In this document: piece by piece, positions 1 through 9,745 of the stretch
Position numbering within the stretch: position 1 is the stretch's first letter
Layout: each line of letters starts with the position of its first letter
Assembly: GCA_905250025.1 (NCBI GenBank)
Contig: CAJNOJ010000092.1
Span: 124,001-188,000 of the forward strand
Direction: 5' to 3'
Source of the DNA: Adineta ricciae
Lineage: Eukaryota > Rotifera > Eurotatoria > Adinetida > Adinetidae
DNA length: 64,000 nucleotides
The notes under the pieces: model-generated
Databases searched by the model: none
What the model saw: the letters and a program-made list of their open reading frames with translations, nothing else
Told to the model about the DNA's origin: nothing
Translations under genes and position numbers: made by a program

Positions 1-1131
1 CGCCAATCCGAATTTGATCATATCAACATTAAACATTGAGAATAATAATAAACAAGATTACAGTCACTCTATATGCATATTTATTTAAAGATGATGCTCG
101 AGGCGGCAATGATTGAGAACACACAATCGAATATGATTTCAATGAGAATGTCTTCACCTCTTTCATTCTAAATCTTACCATATGATCTAAACAGAGCGAA
201 ACAGCGAATACACATCCGACTAAAAAAAAACGAGCACATTTTCTTAAAAGCTGATCTGTGTATATGTGTTCAATTGCAATGACAAGCATTACTCGAGGGT
301 AGTATCAATCACATTTGAGAATCATTTGTACTGAGCATGTTTGCTCTATTGCTCATCAATAATAAATCTTTACTCTCTTCTTACGTTACCACATCTTCGT
401 CTCGTCGACTGTATATCTTGTACACATACCGATCAAGATGAATACGTGTGCTGTCCTACGAGACAATATAGCGTGACAGAGTTTCATCTATCTTCGACGT
501 CTTTCAACTGTACCGCATACGTATGTGTATGTCTGCTGAGAGTGAGAGAAACTTTTCTTTCACGGAAATTGTTGTCATACGTCTCATTAGCATCGAATGC
601 CTTTTATGAGTCCATCTTAGTAATCACCTCGTAGTCAGATGGTCTCATTTAAAGCAATTAACACTTATAAAGTAATGTGTCACGAGGGTAAATTTGTCTT
701 TTGCAAAATCGGAAGAGGAAACGGATGCAATGACATAATTTGTTTAGTGTACAAAAAAAAAACTGAAAACTATTCGTAAAAGATAATGATCAAAATTCAT
801 TTCTCGTTGTCTACATATTCAATCAGGTGAGACGAAGTCTAGTCAGCCGTTAATGTTTTCTTTGCGATTGTTATGGTAAACAACTTTTTTTGTTGTTATT
901 GTATACACATTTGAATAGAAAGTCAGGGTAATATTGGCAACAAATGTTGACAATAGTAATGGAAAAAAATTCGACAAAAAAAAAACTTCTAGTGCCATTT
1001 GAACATATTCGTTTGGTGAGAGAGTTGAGAGTCCTTCATGATTGAAACTTGAAAAAAGAAGCAAATGTGTATGTGTACGCTTATGTCAATCAGTGAGTTG
1101 TCCATAAAATATTCCGATTGAATGAAGGAGA

Positions 1132-1183
<52 letters not shown>

Positions 1184-1479
1184 AAAAGGAAAGGAAACCT
1201 TTTTTTGTTTATTGTACTGTTCGCGTCATCAGAAAGAACGACGAAAGAAATCAATTATAGTGCATAATGCACAATGAGAAAGTTTAAACGAATATTGAAT
1301 CTACCGTGATTGATTTCTCGTCCTATTTTCTAGAGATCATCGACGACATTTACACGCAGACAAGATGAAAAAGTTTTATCCATCGAGTAACATCATCACG
1401 AGTTAATTGCAATCATTGTTTTACCTATAGATCATAGTTGATGATTTCTATTTAAATAAGTCATGTGGTATATTCGATC
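1..1479. other. gene-poor 5' flank with a GA microsatellite
   Basis: I see no convincing coding exon here. The open frames are short, lack recognisable domains and do not join across plausible GT..AG introns. The only clear structure is the long GA tract at about 1131-1180, listed separately. The last few hundred bases are the presumptive promoter and 5' UTR of the VWC gene that starts at 1480. Confidence 0.5.
1131..1180. repeat. GA dinucleotide microsatellite
   Basis: A nearly perfect run of alternating G and A covers about 50 bases and grades into GAAAAGG-type purine sequence on its right side. It lies about 300 bp upstream of the VWC gene. It is a simple repeat; a length-variable promoter element is only a guess. 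Confidence 0.9.
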
Positions 1480-3745
1480 ATGTTATCATCAATTTCTCTT
1501 CTACTTTTATTAATATTCATTTTCATCAATACAATTCACACAAGTCAATTTGGATGCGAATACAATTCGACAACTTATCCGGTAAGTCACTCTGCAATGA
1601 GATTAATCATCTCGAGACGTGTTCGTTTTACTTATTTGAGATTAATACTGAATGGACATTAGCTGATTCTTGTCAAACATGTAAATGTTTATCGAATCAA
1701 ATTATTATTTGCCGAAATCGAACATGTCAATTGACGAGAGATTGTCGAATGGTAACGAAAGACAAAAAATCGATTTGAATTGGAATCGAGTATTTCTCCT
1801 AGGGTGAACAACTGACGCTGAAAACAGGTTCCTGTTGTCCAACATGTGCATCTGTTCGACGATCTTGTCTCTACGATGGTACAGCAATTCTCGTATGTAA
1901 ATACAAGTGATTTTCCATCAACAGAATGTCTTGTTTTATCTAGCATAATACGATATTCTATCCGAAACCATGCCTACAATGTCGTTGCCGAGATGGTCAA
2001 TTGTTTTGTGATAATATTTGTCGTCCATCAATTTCATCAAGTAATTATCGATTTTTATTTGTTTAAGACGATTGTTTTCTTTTCGTACTTTAAACAAATA
2101 CGTTTTGTTCATTTTAGTAGACAAATGTTTGTTTGATAATGAATTTCATGAGTTGAATTCTGTCTGGTTGCCGTTACCATGTATCGTATGTCAGTGTCGA
2201 CAACTCGCATTGAAATCGAATGTGTCGTCGATTTGCTATATTAAACAATGCCCGATAATAAAAACTTGTCGTGAGGTATGACGATGATTTCATTGGAATA
2301 GTCGCTTCTGTAGATATATAGTCTATTCTAGTCGCTTCAATTCATTCCCGGTCGTTGTTGTCCAATATGTCGAACAAGTATTTGTCATGATCAATCAGGT
2401 CTTATTTATCAAGTGAGATGACAATGAATTCTATCGAGAGAAACAGTGTCTATTCACTTCAGGATGGGGATGTTTGGAGTCGGAAGAATAACTGTACACA
2501 TTGCCGTTGTCAACATGGTTTAAGTATTTGTACGGAAGAAAAATGTCCAGTACTACAATGCAAATCTGTATGTTCAACGAGATAGTTTATCAAAGAGATG
2601 ATTCTTGAGGATACGTTTAGGATGAGAAACTGATTCGTTTACCCAATAGTTGCTGCTCGGTATGTAGTAATCGACATATTTGTCGATTCTATGGAAATAA
2701 AGGATATCAAATCTATTATGAACATGACATTTGGTACACATCAGCTTGCCAATATTGTACATGTCGACGGTACAATCGAATTCTCTGTAAAAGCATCCAA
2801 TGTGACCATCAATTTTGCCTGGAAAATGAAATTCAAGAATCACGATCGGATAGTTGCTGTGTCACATGTCGACAACCGAAACAATGCTACTTGAACGGTC
2901 ATATTCTTAAGGTAGAAAATTAATCATTGCAAATCGATGGCGAATAGTTGAATGCCTGCTTGTAGGAAGGATCATATCTTGCATTGAATAACTGCACATT
3001 ATGTACGTGTACATCGAAACGTCAACCGGAATGTTATTCAAATTGCCGTCAAAATGGCTATGAAATAATGAAATTTATCGCATCAGGACAACAACGTAAT
3101 CATACTATTACCATCACCGATAGTCTAGCAACCATTATCTCTTGTATGATGTCTATCTATGATGTTCAAATTTCGAATCTCTATCACTGTTTTTCGATAA
3201 TTGTAGACTCAAAATTTGGATCGATGTTATCTGCGATTGATTCTCGTTCTCTTCTATTCCAATTCCTACCTTCGACAAGTGCAACACCAATTTCCAATGC
3301 GGCTATTCTATTAGGTCTCATTCACAATCTCACTGGTCAAATCTCCTATCGTTTAATCCTTATCGATTTCGATGCAACAACAGATCGTACTACGACAAAT
3401 CGTCGTGTTTCTGACGAACTACGCCTCTGGATGCCTCAGTCCATATCGACCCCACGAATGATTCAATCATCGATAGCTTTAGTTGAAGAAGAGAAATATT
3501 CAGAGCAGATTGTTTTAATAATTTTGATCATTATTCTCTCGTTTATATGTTTTATCTTAGTTTTAATCATTATTTTCTTATGTTACCGACGAAAACAGAA
3601 ATCAGTCGATTCAACTATTGATATAGACCGACCGCGATCATCATTATCTACTGTCGAAAAATTTCATGCGCCCGAACTAACAACGAAAGTAACATTATTA
3701 CCACATTTTCATGCTGTGAAGTCGGATCTTGGTACTGATGTTTAG
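1480..3745 (+). CDS. type I membrane protein with repeated VWC modules (CRIM1/chordin-like)
   Basis: I read about nine exons split by 40-60 bp introns. Exon 1 (1480-1581) encodes a start Met followed by a strongly hydrophobic leader (MLSSISLLLLLIFIF), a signal peptide; the upstream in-frame codon at 1465 is GTG, so 1480 is the start. The exons then encode about five or six cysteine modules with the VWC pattern CxxCxC followed by CCPxC (for example DSCQTCKC then CCPTC, and GRCCPIC). The last exon (from about 2968) carries one more CTLCTC half-module, a roughly 130-residue non-cysteine ectodomain, a transmembrane segment (about 3508-3583) and a short basic tail beginning CYRRKQK. VWC repeats typically bind BMP/TGF-beta ligands, and a membrane-anchored chain of them is the CRIM1 architecture. 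I see no IGFBP module at the N-terminus, so orthology to CRIM1 is not proven. Its 3' end is only about 90 bp from the convergent eEF2-like gene. Confidence 0.82.
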
Positions 3746-3832
3746 ATTTTATTGTGGTGTTTTCTTATTGATATAAAAAAGATTTCGGAATCAGAAGAGC
3801 ATAGGAAAGAAAGAAAGAAAAAAAAACAGAGT

Positions 3833-4344
3833 TTATTGTCGGTCGACGAGTGTTTCGATAGCTGGAACTTGTTCTGGTAAAGCTTTTCGTTGTCGGATTT
3901 CGCTGACGACTTGACCACATTTTGTATTCAATTCGAATGGTTCGCCAGGTAACAAAGCCCAGTGGTCAAATTGGCATTGAGGAAATGCTGTGCCACTTGT
4001 TGCATGACGTAATTCTTCTGTATAACCAAAAGACTCGTTGACTGGTAAGAAAGCTTTGATACGAGTTAAAGTAGTGCCATGCAGTTCATTTTCTTCGTTG
4101 ATTTGACCACGACGTTTGTTCAATGTCGAGTAGACCTTACCGATCATGCGTGTTGGACATTCGATGTCAACTAAGAAGATAGGTTCGAGCAGACGAGGTT
4201 GTGCCATGTGCATACTAGCCAAGAGACATCGACGAATAGCTGGAATTAATTGATCAGGTCGACGGTGAGCTAAACAAAAAGACATTGCATTGTTATTTTT
4301 GAACGCGAGTTTTAAGTCTGATTTAACATACCTGAGTCACGGTG
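3833..4344 (-). CDS. eEF2-like elongation factor, C-terminal fragment (domains IV-V)
   Basis: The frame aligns to the end of eukaryotic elongation factor 2: AQPRLLEPIFLVDIECP, FLPVNESFGYTEELR, AFPQCQFDHWALLPGEPF and a closing LVDRQ-stop correspond to eEF2 domains IV and V. One intron (about 4271-4331) separates a tiny upstream piece encoding HRDS from the main exon. The codon of the histidine that becomes diphthamide in eEF2 (H715 in human) sits at the start of the main exon, in AHRRPDQ. In human eEF2 the matching loop is IHRGGGQ, so the three glycines after HR are replaced by R-P-D, which is unusual. The gene is cut by the N at 4345; its N-terminus reappears at 9160-9373 on the same strand. 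eEF2 is the ribosomal translocase GTPase; given the divergence this may be a paralog rather than the housekeeping gene. Confidence 0.88.
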
Positions 4345-4345
4345 N
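4345..4345. other. assembly gap (single N) inside eEF2-like coding sequence
   Basis: An undetermined base lies where the eEF2-like domain IV frame should continue upstream. Immediately to its right the coding frame is instead TRPM-like, beyond its S4-S5 region. Both flanking frames are open up to the N and neither is completed across it. This is what a scaffold join with lost sequence looks like. Confidence 0.9.
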
Positions 4346-7300
4346 ACCTTGCTACAACAAATTTCTCTTCTGAATCTGCATATACAAATCGTAGAATTAA
4401 TCCAATGTAGAAAAGTATAAATGCTAGTAGTGTCATAAGTTTAAATAAGTCGCGAAAATAATTCTTTGATTTGCCGATCAAGGTAAGATTATCTTGAACC
4501 AGAAACTAAAATTTATCCACACAGCCAGCAATCGCGAAATATAGTTCCACATAAGAATTCTTACAAATCGTATTTCTTCAATTAGCATTCCACTAACAAG
4601 GAGAATAGTCGTGACTTCAGTCCAATGAATCGATAGTGTGCGGTTAGTTGGTGGCGAAAAGTCAAATAGAAGAACATACGAGAAGAGTAAAAGAAAGAAG
4701 CAATAAAATACCTGAAAAACAAAATTTTTATACTATTGTACGTATTCATGTATCAAGTACACGTACAAAATCGTAACAGAACTTTACCATTGGTGATAAA
4801 TGAAAATTTTTCCACCGATGTAGATACCGATTCAATCCAGAATTGGAATCCGATATCCGTGGATATTGAAGTGGATACGAATCACAGTAAGTAATTCCAT
4901 TCGAGCTTACGCTAAACAAGAAACAAAACTTATTGTGTCTATTGTTCGACTTGCACGCATACATCTTTGTTAAAGATTCGCCATGTCGACACTATGAAAG
5001 CATATTTCAGAAAACTAATTTTCAACCAAGTAGAGTAATCTTACTTCTACAACTTCTCTATAACATACAGTTACAGGTGCAGTCAATCCGAAAGTCACAA
5101 ATCCCAACAGCAATGCTAGTATATCACGCTTTCTCGACTGTTCAGGAAATAACTTATCGTACCAAATATTATTCAAAGCTTCAACACAACATGGCAAAGC
5201 AATGAAAGACTTGTCGTCTGCTTCAGCAGCCACCTAAAAATATATCCCACAAGAAATTTTAACTTGAAAAACAACATCTAGATCTACTTTACTTGTAAAC
5301 AAGTGACAAAGCCATATAGCTTGTTTTGTTGTAAGATTATTAAACATGCGCGATCTGCATTATTTTCAACGCATTCGCGTAGGCAATCAATTGCATATTG
5401 TTCGAAGTATGTTGCACTTGTCTTGTAGTCAGTTTTCAGATCTTCGTGAATAGCTTTTGTATGATATTCTTTGAAGATTTTCGTGGCAATCAATGCTGGA
5501 CAAATGCGATATTTCGTATGCGATAGAAGAACTTTGGCCATTCCGACATAATTCATTAGAATCGCCCATAAAAACAGATCACGCATGATATAATCTTGAG
5601 CAAGTTCTTTGGCTGTCTCATTGTTTGGTAGTGAGATATCAGTCGATCCTTTCGTATTTCGTTTTGTCAATTCAAATTCCATACGCTTCTCGTATTCGCT
5701 TTTATACGTATCGAAATACAGATTATGCATATAGTCACCGATAAGAACACGAAAAATAACATTAAGCGCGTCGATTGAATCAATCTTTCTGTTGGCTAAT
5801 TTTTCATTCGCATCAATAAATGTTTGTATCGGTGATGAAGTTGTGTTCTATGAACATATATAACAGATTTCGCCATCTGTGCCAGTATGTATTTACTTAC
5901 AATCTGTTCAGTTAAATAAAGATCTTTTAGAAACTTATCGTATCGTTCATTTGATCCTAGAAATGTATTTCGTGGAAAGAAAATTTCACCTGGATCAACG
6001 CCTAATTTGAGAAATTCATCGATGAAAGCGGGTAGATTTCTTTGCAGAGCTTCGATAAATATCTTTTCTGGATTCTAAATATAAAATTAGATGCATGTAG
6101 ACACCAATTATGTCGAAAACTAGTACCAATATGTTGTCTAAGCAATTTTGTAGAACAAACTCTTTCGCTACGTCAATACAATTCCAATCCATCGCCAATT
6201 GCAGTAGTTTGGACTTTCCATCGTTTTGTTTTTCGTAGGCAGGAATATTTCGTTCTTCGCTGATCATTTTGCGTCGCTTTTCTTTCATACTCAAGGATGT
6301 TTCATAAGCTAGAAACGTAATAGTGAACACACCGCTCCTATTTGACTTTTTGCATCAACTTACACCTGCAAATACTTCCAAACAATGTATCGGAAAAACT
6401 GCTTTCTAAGTTCAAATTGAATATCGTAATATTTCGGCGAATAGACGGTTGAAGACAAAATAGAACTTGTCGTACTGTTCTTTCTAACAACTCATCTTGC
6501 TTTGCATCAGTTGAAACATCTGCATTTCGTAATCTCAAGTCATCGAGATCAACCTGTGCAAAAAATGTACACCGTAAGTCATTTTTCAATCGTGTCTTGT
6601 AGTCCTTAAACAGATCTTCAAGTCTTGAAAAGAAATTTGTTCATCAATTAACAAAAAAAACAACACTTTTTGTTTTTACTTTGTTACTGAGTAATCGAGA
6701 TGCAACGAAGTATAAAGAATGGTTCTGCGATCATCAATCATCGTATAATGTGATTGTAAACGTAAAGATTTCTTTTTATTATCATGCAATTCATTAATAC
6801 TAAATAAGATGTCACTTTCACTCGACGGATAATCGAATTGTTTTGTATATAGCAGCCAACGAGTGAAGAAATCACATGCTCTTCCGCTACCCTGCACGTT
6901 ATTCAGATTCGAATTTTCAAAAATTTAATCCACTTATCTTACGGCAGTGATGACAACAGGAACGTTTTTGCTTAAATCGTAGAAAATATTTGCGATAGTG
7001 TCAAGATCTCCTCCGACTGCAACCGTAACGACTGGTGCTAAATAAAAATCATGTGGAAACATAAAACTTCTTTAGACAATGCGTACTGTATGGCTCATCG
7101 TATTTTTCTAGATTCGCCATGTTCAGACATAATCGTGTTCGGAAATCTTCCGTATCGGGGTACCCATATCTTCCATCGTCTAGCATTAGATAGTGGCTGT
7201 GATTCACTTCAAGTTCGTATTGATCAATTTTTGAAAATCTCTGCTCTTCATCTTCCTGTTCATATACAGATCTATTTCCGTTATTCGACTAGATCAATAT

Positions 7301-8186
7301 TCGAGTGTCGATGGAAGAATCTCAGATGACACGGCGCTCTACCTGTTTTATTGTTTCCGTTCCATCAGAGTCTATTAAATTTTGCACATTTTTAACTGAT
7401 CCCCATTTACATATACCAATAGCAATTATTTCATTGTTTGCGTGTTGTAATTTAAGCTTTTTGATCGCTTGTCCCACGAGTCGTACGATACGATTATTGT
7501 ATCCATTTGTTATTATCCATACATCTATTTAGAGAAACTTATAGGTCTATTTGATTGGTTGCTGAAGTAGAAATCAGACTTGATTTGCTCGCGACATTAG
7601 CAATGCCTCGCATTAAATTTGATTCTACTCGGTCAGTGAAATTCGAATAGGTTGTGCTGCCAATAATCGACATAATTAGTTTAGATTTCGGGATTTGCCA
7701 CACACAAAGTAATAATGATTTGATTTTACTCATTCTTGTATCAGGAGCGATACGGACAAACTAAATTTTTAGGCTAACATAATAAAACTTCAATAAATGT
7801 TATCTTACGAAAGCAGTCTTGTTTATCAGTGAATTTTGATGTTCGAACAAAACAGGTTTAGTATGAGTTTGCATATTCCAGTTTTCGTCATCTTCTCCTT
7901 TTCGGTGATCATGTCGCTCCGGTCGATTGCATACACAAACCTTCTTGTTTTGACTGGAAAAAAAGAAAGATTCATGAATCGAATTTATCTACATTGTACT
8001 TATGAAAGCGTGCAAACCTGCTTGGAACAAATTTTATGCAAACTCTGTAGTACAGTTTAAGTCTGGCGACATGCTCTGCTAATGAAGACTCTTGATTAGT
8101 CTAGAATAAGTCAAATATCTTATTTGTCTTCTTTGTGTGGCATCCTTTTTCACCTGATACGAGATCGAGTGAATACTGGAAGACAT
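4346..8186 (-). CDS. TRPM-like cation channel, copy A (3' end missing)
   Basis: Exons read right to left from an ATG at 8186 (MSSSIHSISYQ, then TNQESSLAEH after a 40-60 bp intron). They continue with the N-terminal TRPM homology region: RVCIKFVPSSQNKKVCVCNR, then the SLOG-type fold (PKSKLIMSIIG, then NVWIITNGYNNRIVRLVGQA and IAIGICKWG). Later exons carry the alpha-helical mid-region (YIMRDLFLWAILMNYVGMAKVLLSH) and membrane helices ending with LMTLLAFILFYIGLILRFVYADSEEK (written as two joined parts in the genome), where the N at 4345 cuts the gene. Pore, S6 and TRP helix are therefore absent here. TRPM channels are tetrameric cation channels with a large cytosolic N-terminus. Copy B at 9746-14834 has the same exon plan but is clearly diverged except for one patch around 5385-5595. 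The stop of copy C lies only 190 bp upstream of this start, so A and C are tandem neighbours. Confidence 0.85.
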
Positions 8187-8376
8187 GAGTTGTATGATTG
8201 CTCTATCTAGAAGAGAAAAACATTCAATAGATAAGTTTTTTTTAGATCAATCGGCAAATGTTAGTGATAATTAAAGTCAACAAAAAAGCATATGGAATTT
8301 AAAATTTGGCATTAAGAGTCTCCAGAGATCTTGGTTTACTAAAACAATAGAACATGTATACGTCGGGTGTGATTAT

Positions 8377-9158
8377 CTACGGATTATAGATAATTACTTT
8401 TTTCGGAAGTCCATTATTTTTTAGCTGTGTCATAACACCGTTGATCGCAAAATCCAAGTTCAATAAATCATCTTGCACTTGTGAGTTTACGTTTTCTTCG
8501 TTAGAAGTTTCAATCCCATGAAATTGTCTAAAGTCAATAAAAATCTACCATTGGTGAAATAGCTGCGCTCTTTCGTACTCAATTGAATCAGATTTCTTCA
8601 CTTCAGCATGGGCATATTCGAATGTGGACAGCTCTTCAAACAGCTGCCATTCTCTTACGAGACTTTCATCTTTAGCAATCATTTCTAAAATTATTTCATT
8701 GAGATACACTGTCAAGGTATTGGTTGAATAAGTTTACTGAATATTTTCTTGTGATTCTGTCCGGAGTTTTTGCTAGAGCAATTTCGGCGCAAAAAATATG
8801 AGAACATGCGACAGAAATCCCAAATATTGTAGGCAAAACTGATCGGGGCCACAAATGGTGATCGTGTAAAGTAATCACGAACAAGGAAATATTGTTGATA
8901 GTGCCAAATCTTCTTCGTCTCATCATACACTTCCTCGTATCGTTTGCTACAACATCCACCATATCACTCATCACTGTCAAACGACACACTCCTACCTGAA
9001 GATGGCAATGAGAAGATTCGTCAGAAGAATATTCACAAAGATCAGATGAACAGCAAGTAGCACATGAGTAGAGATCGACCATCCAGCATCTGCATGTCCT
9101 GTTCAATCACAAGTATTCAGCCTATCAATCGATCGCGGTCTTGTGATCAATACATACC
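8377..9158 (-). CDS. TRPM-like cation channel, copy C (3' end only)
   Basis: The right part encodes the last membrane helix (VHLIFVNILLTNLLIAIF) followed after a 40-50 bp intron by the TRP helix region (KRYDEVYDETKKIWHYQQYF, then LVRDYFTRSPFV). The exons to the left encode a short cytosolic tail (EMIAKDESLVREWQLFEELS, then FEYAHAEVKKSD) and a final exon ending KKVIIYNP-stop at 8377. There is no room for a NUDT9-H or alpha-kinase domain after the TRP helix. The gene is cut on its 5' side by the N at 9159, exactly at a splice donor that is intact in copy B at 10555. The last 308 bases (8851-9158) match copy B almost perfectly, while the sequence to the left is entirely different, so C is a distinct paralog rather than an allele of B. 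Confidence 0.83.
8851..9158. repeat. near-identical patch shared by TRPM copies C and B
   Basis: This 308-base block matches 10248-10555 with no indels and about five differences (roughly 98% identity), including two introns. The sequence immediately to the left of each copy is unrelated at the nucleotide level even though both still encode TRPM tail. The right edge here is the N at 9159, so the true extent of the patch is unknown. Confidence 0.92.
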
Positions 9159-9159
9159 N
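9159..9159. other. assembly gap (single N) joining TRPM copy C to eEF2-like 5' end
   Basis: Left of this base is a TRPM intron donor (GGTATGT on the minus strand); right of it is the eEF2-like N-terminal exon ending in GITIK. The TRPM exon expected before the donor is missing, as is everything in eEF2 after the GITIK motif. Both genes lose sequence at this point. Confidence 0.9.
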
Positions 9160-9373
9160 ATTTGATTGTTATACCTTTTTCTTGTTCCGCTTCCAGCGAA
9201 TCAGTAAATCGACGTTGACCAGCTTGTTGTTCGGTAATAATACCGGCTTTGTACACCAACGCATCGGTCAATGTTGATTTACCATGATCGACATGTGCGA
9301 TGACGCACATATTACGAATATTATGCGCCTTGGACATAGCCTCGGCTACAGCTTCAGAACGTTGTCTTGCCAT
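9160..9373 (-). CDS. eEF2-like elongation factor, N-terminal fragment (G domain)
   Basis: From the ATG at 9373 the frame reads [19 protein letters not shown], then [20 protein letters not shown] and [18 protein letters not shown] up to the [10 protein letters not shown] is the P-loop (G1) of translational GTPases, and [18 protein letters not shown] is specific to the eEF2 group. The start lacks the usual MVNFT opening of animal eEF2, and [11 protein letters not shown] replaces the common TDTRKDEQERG, so this copy is diverged. About 630 residues between this piece and the C-terminal fragment at 3833-4344 are missing from the window. Together the two fragments most likely represent one gene, because strand and order agree. 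The ATG lies 372 bp downstream of the stop of TRPM copy B. Confidence 0.85.
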
Positions 9374-9745
9374 AATAAACGGTAATTGAGTACGCTTTGA
9401 TAAGCAATGGAAAGAGTTGGTTGATAGATAGAATGAACTACTACCTTCGTATCAGCATAGACTGTGACAGAATAAGGATTGGAGAGAGTCTGATGTGCCT
9501 TTTATACGTGTATTATAACGCGCAGATGTAATTGCGAAAGTTTCTTTTTGATAGCCATAAGAATGAAATTGCGAAATAACAGTGAATATGTACTTTCGCA
9601 ATAACGTATCGAGAACTCGATGACTTGTTATTCTGTCAATATTATTAAAGTAGTCATTTTATTGATGTGAGTCAAAATGAAAAAGTATCATATCTGTTGT
9701 GCAATGATTTTGTTTTTAGTAATAAAAAAAAGAACGTTCGCAATT
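9374..9745. other. intergenic: presumptive promoter of the eEF2-like gene
   Basis: The 372 bp separate the stop of TRPM copy B from the eEF2-like start; both genes are on the minus strand. No open frame with a recognisable product is present. A 5' UTR and promoter for the eEF2-like gene are expected here by position only. Confidence 0.5.

Noticed and set aside
29-1064. Several 70-100 codon frames at the left edge.
   Set aside because: No domain, no compatible splice sites and composition typical of AT-rich non-coding DNA.
4346-9158. A genuine transposition or insertion of TRPM genes into eEF2.
   Set aside because: Both ends are Ns, both gene sets are truncated, most of eEF2 is missing, and there are no terminal repeats or target-site duplications.
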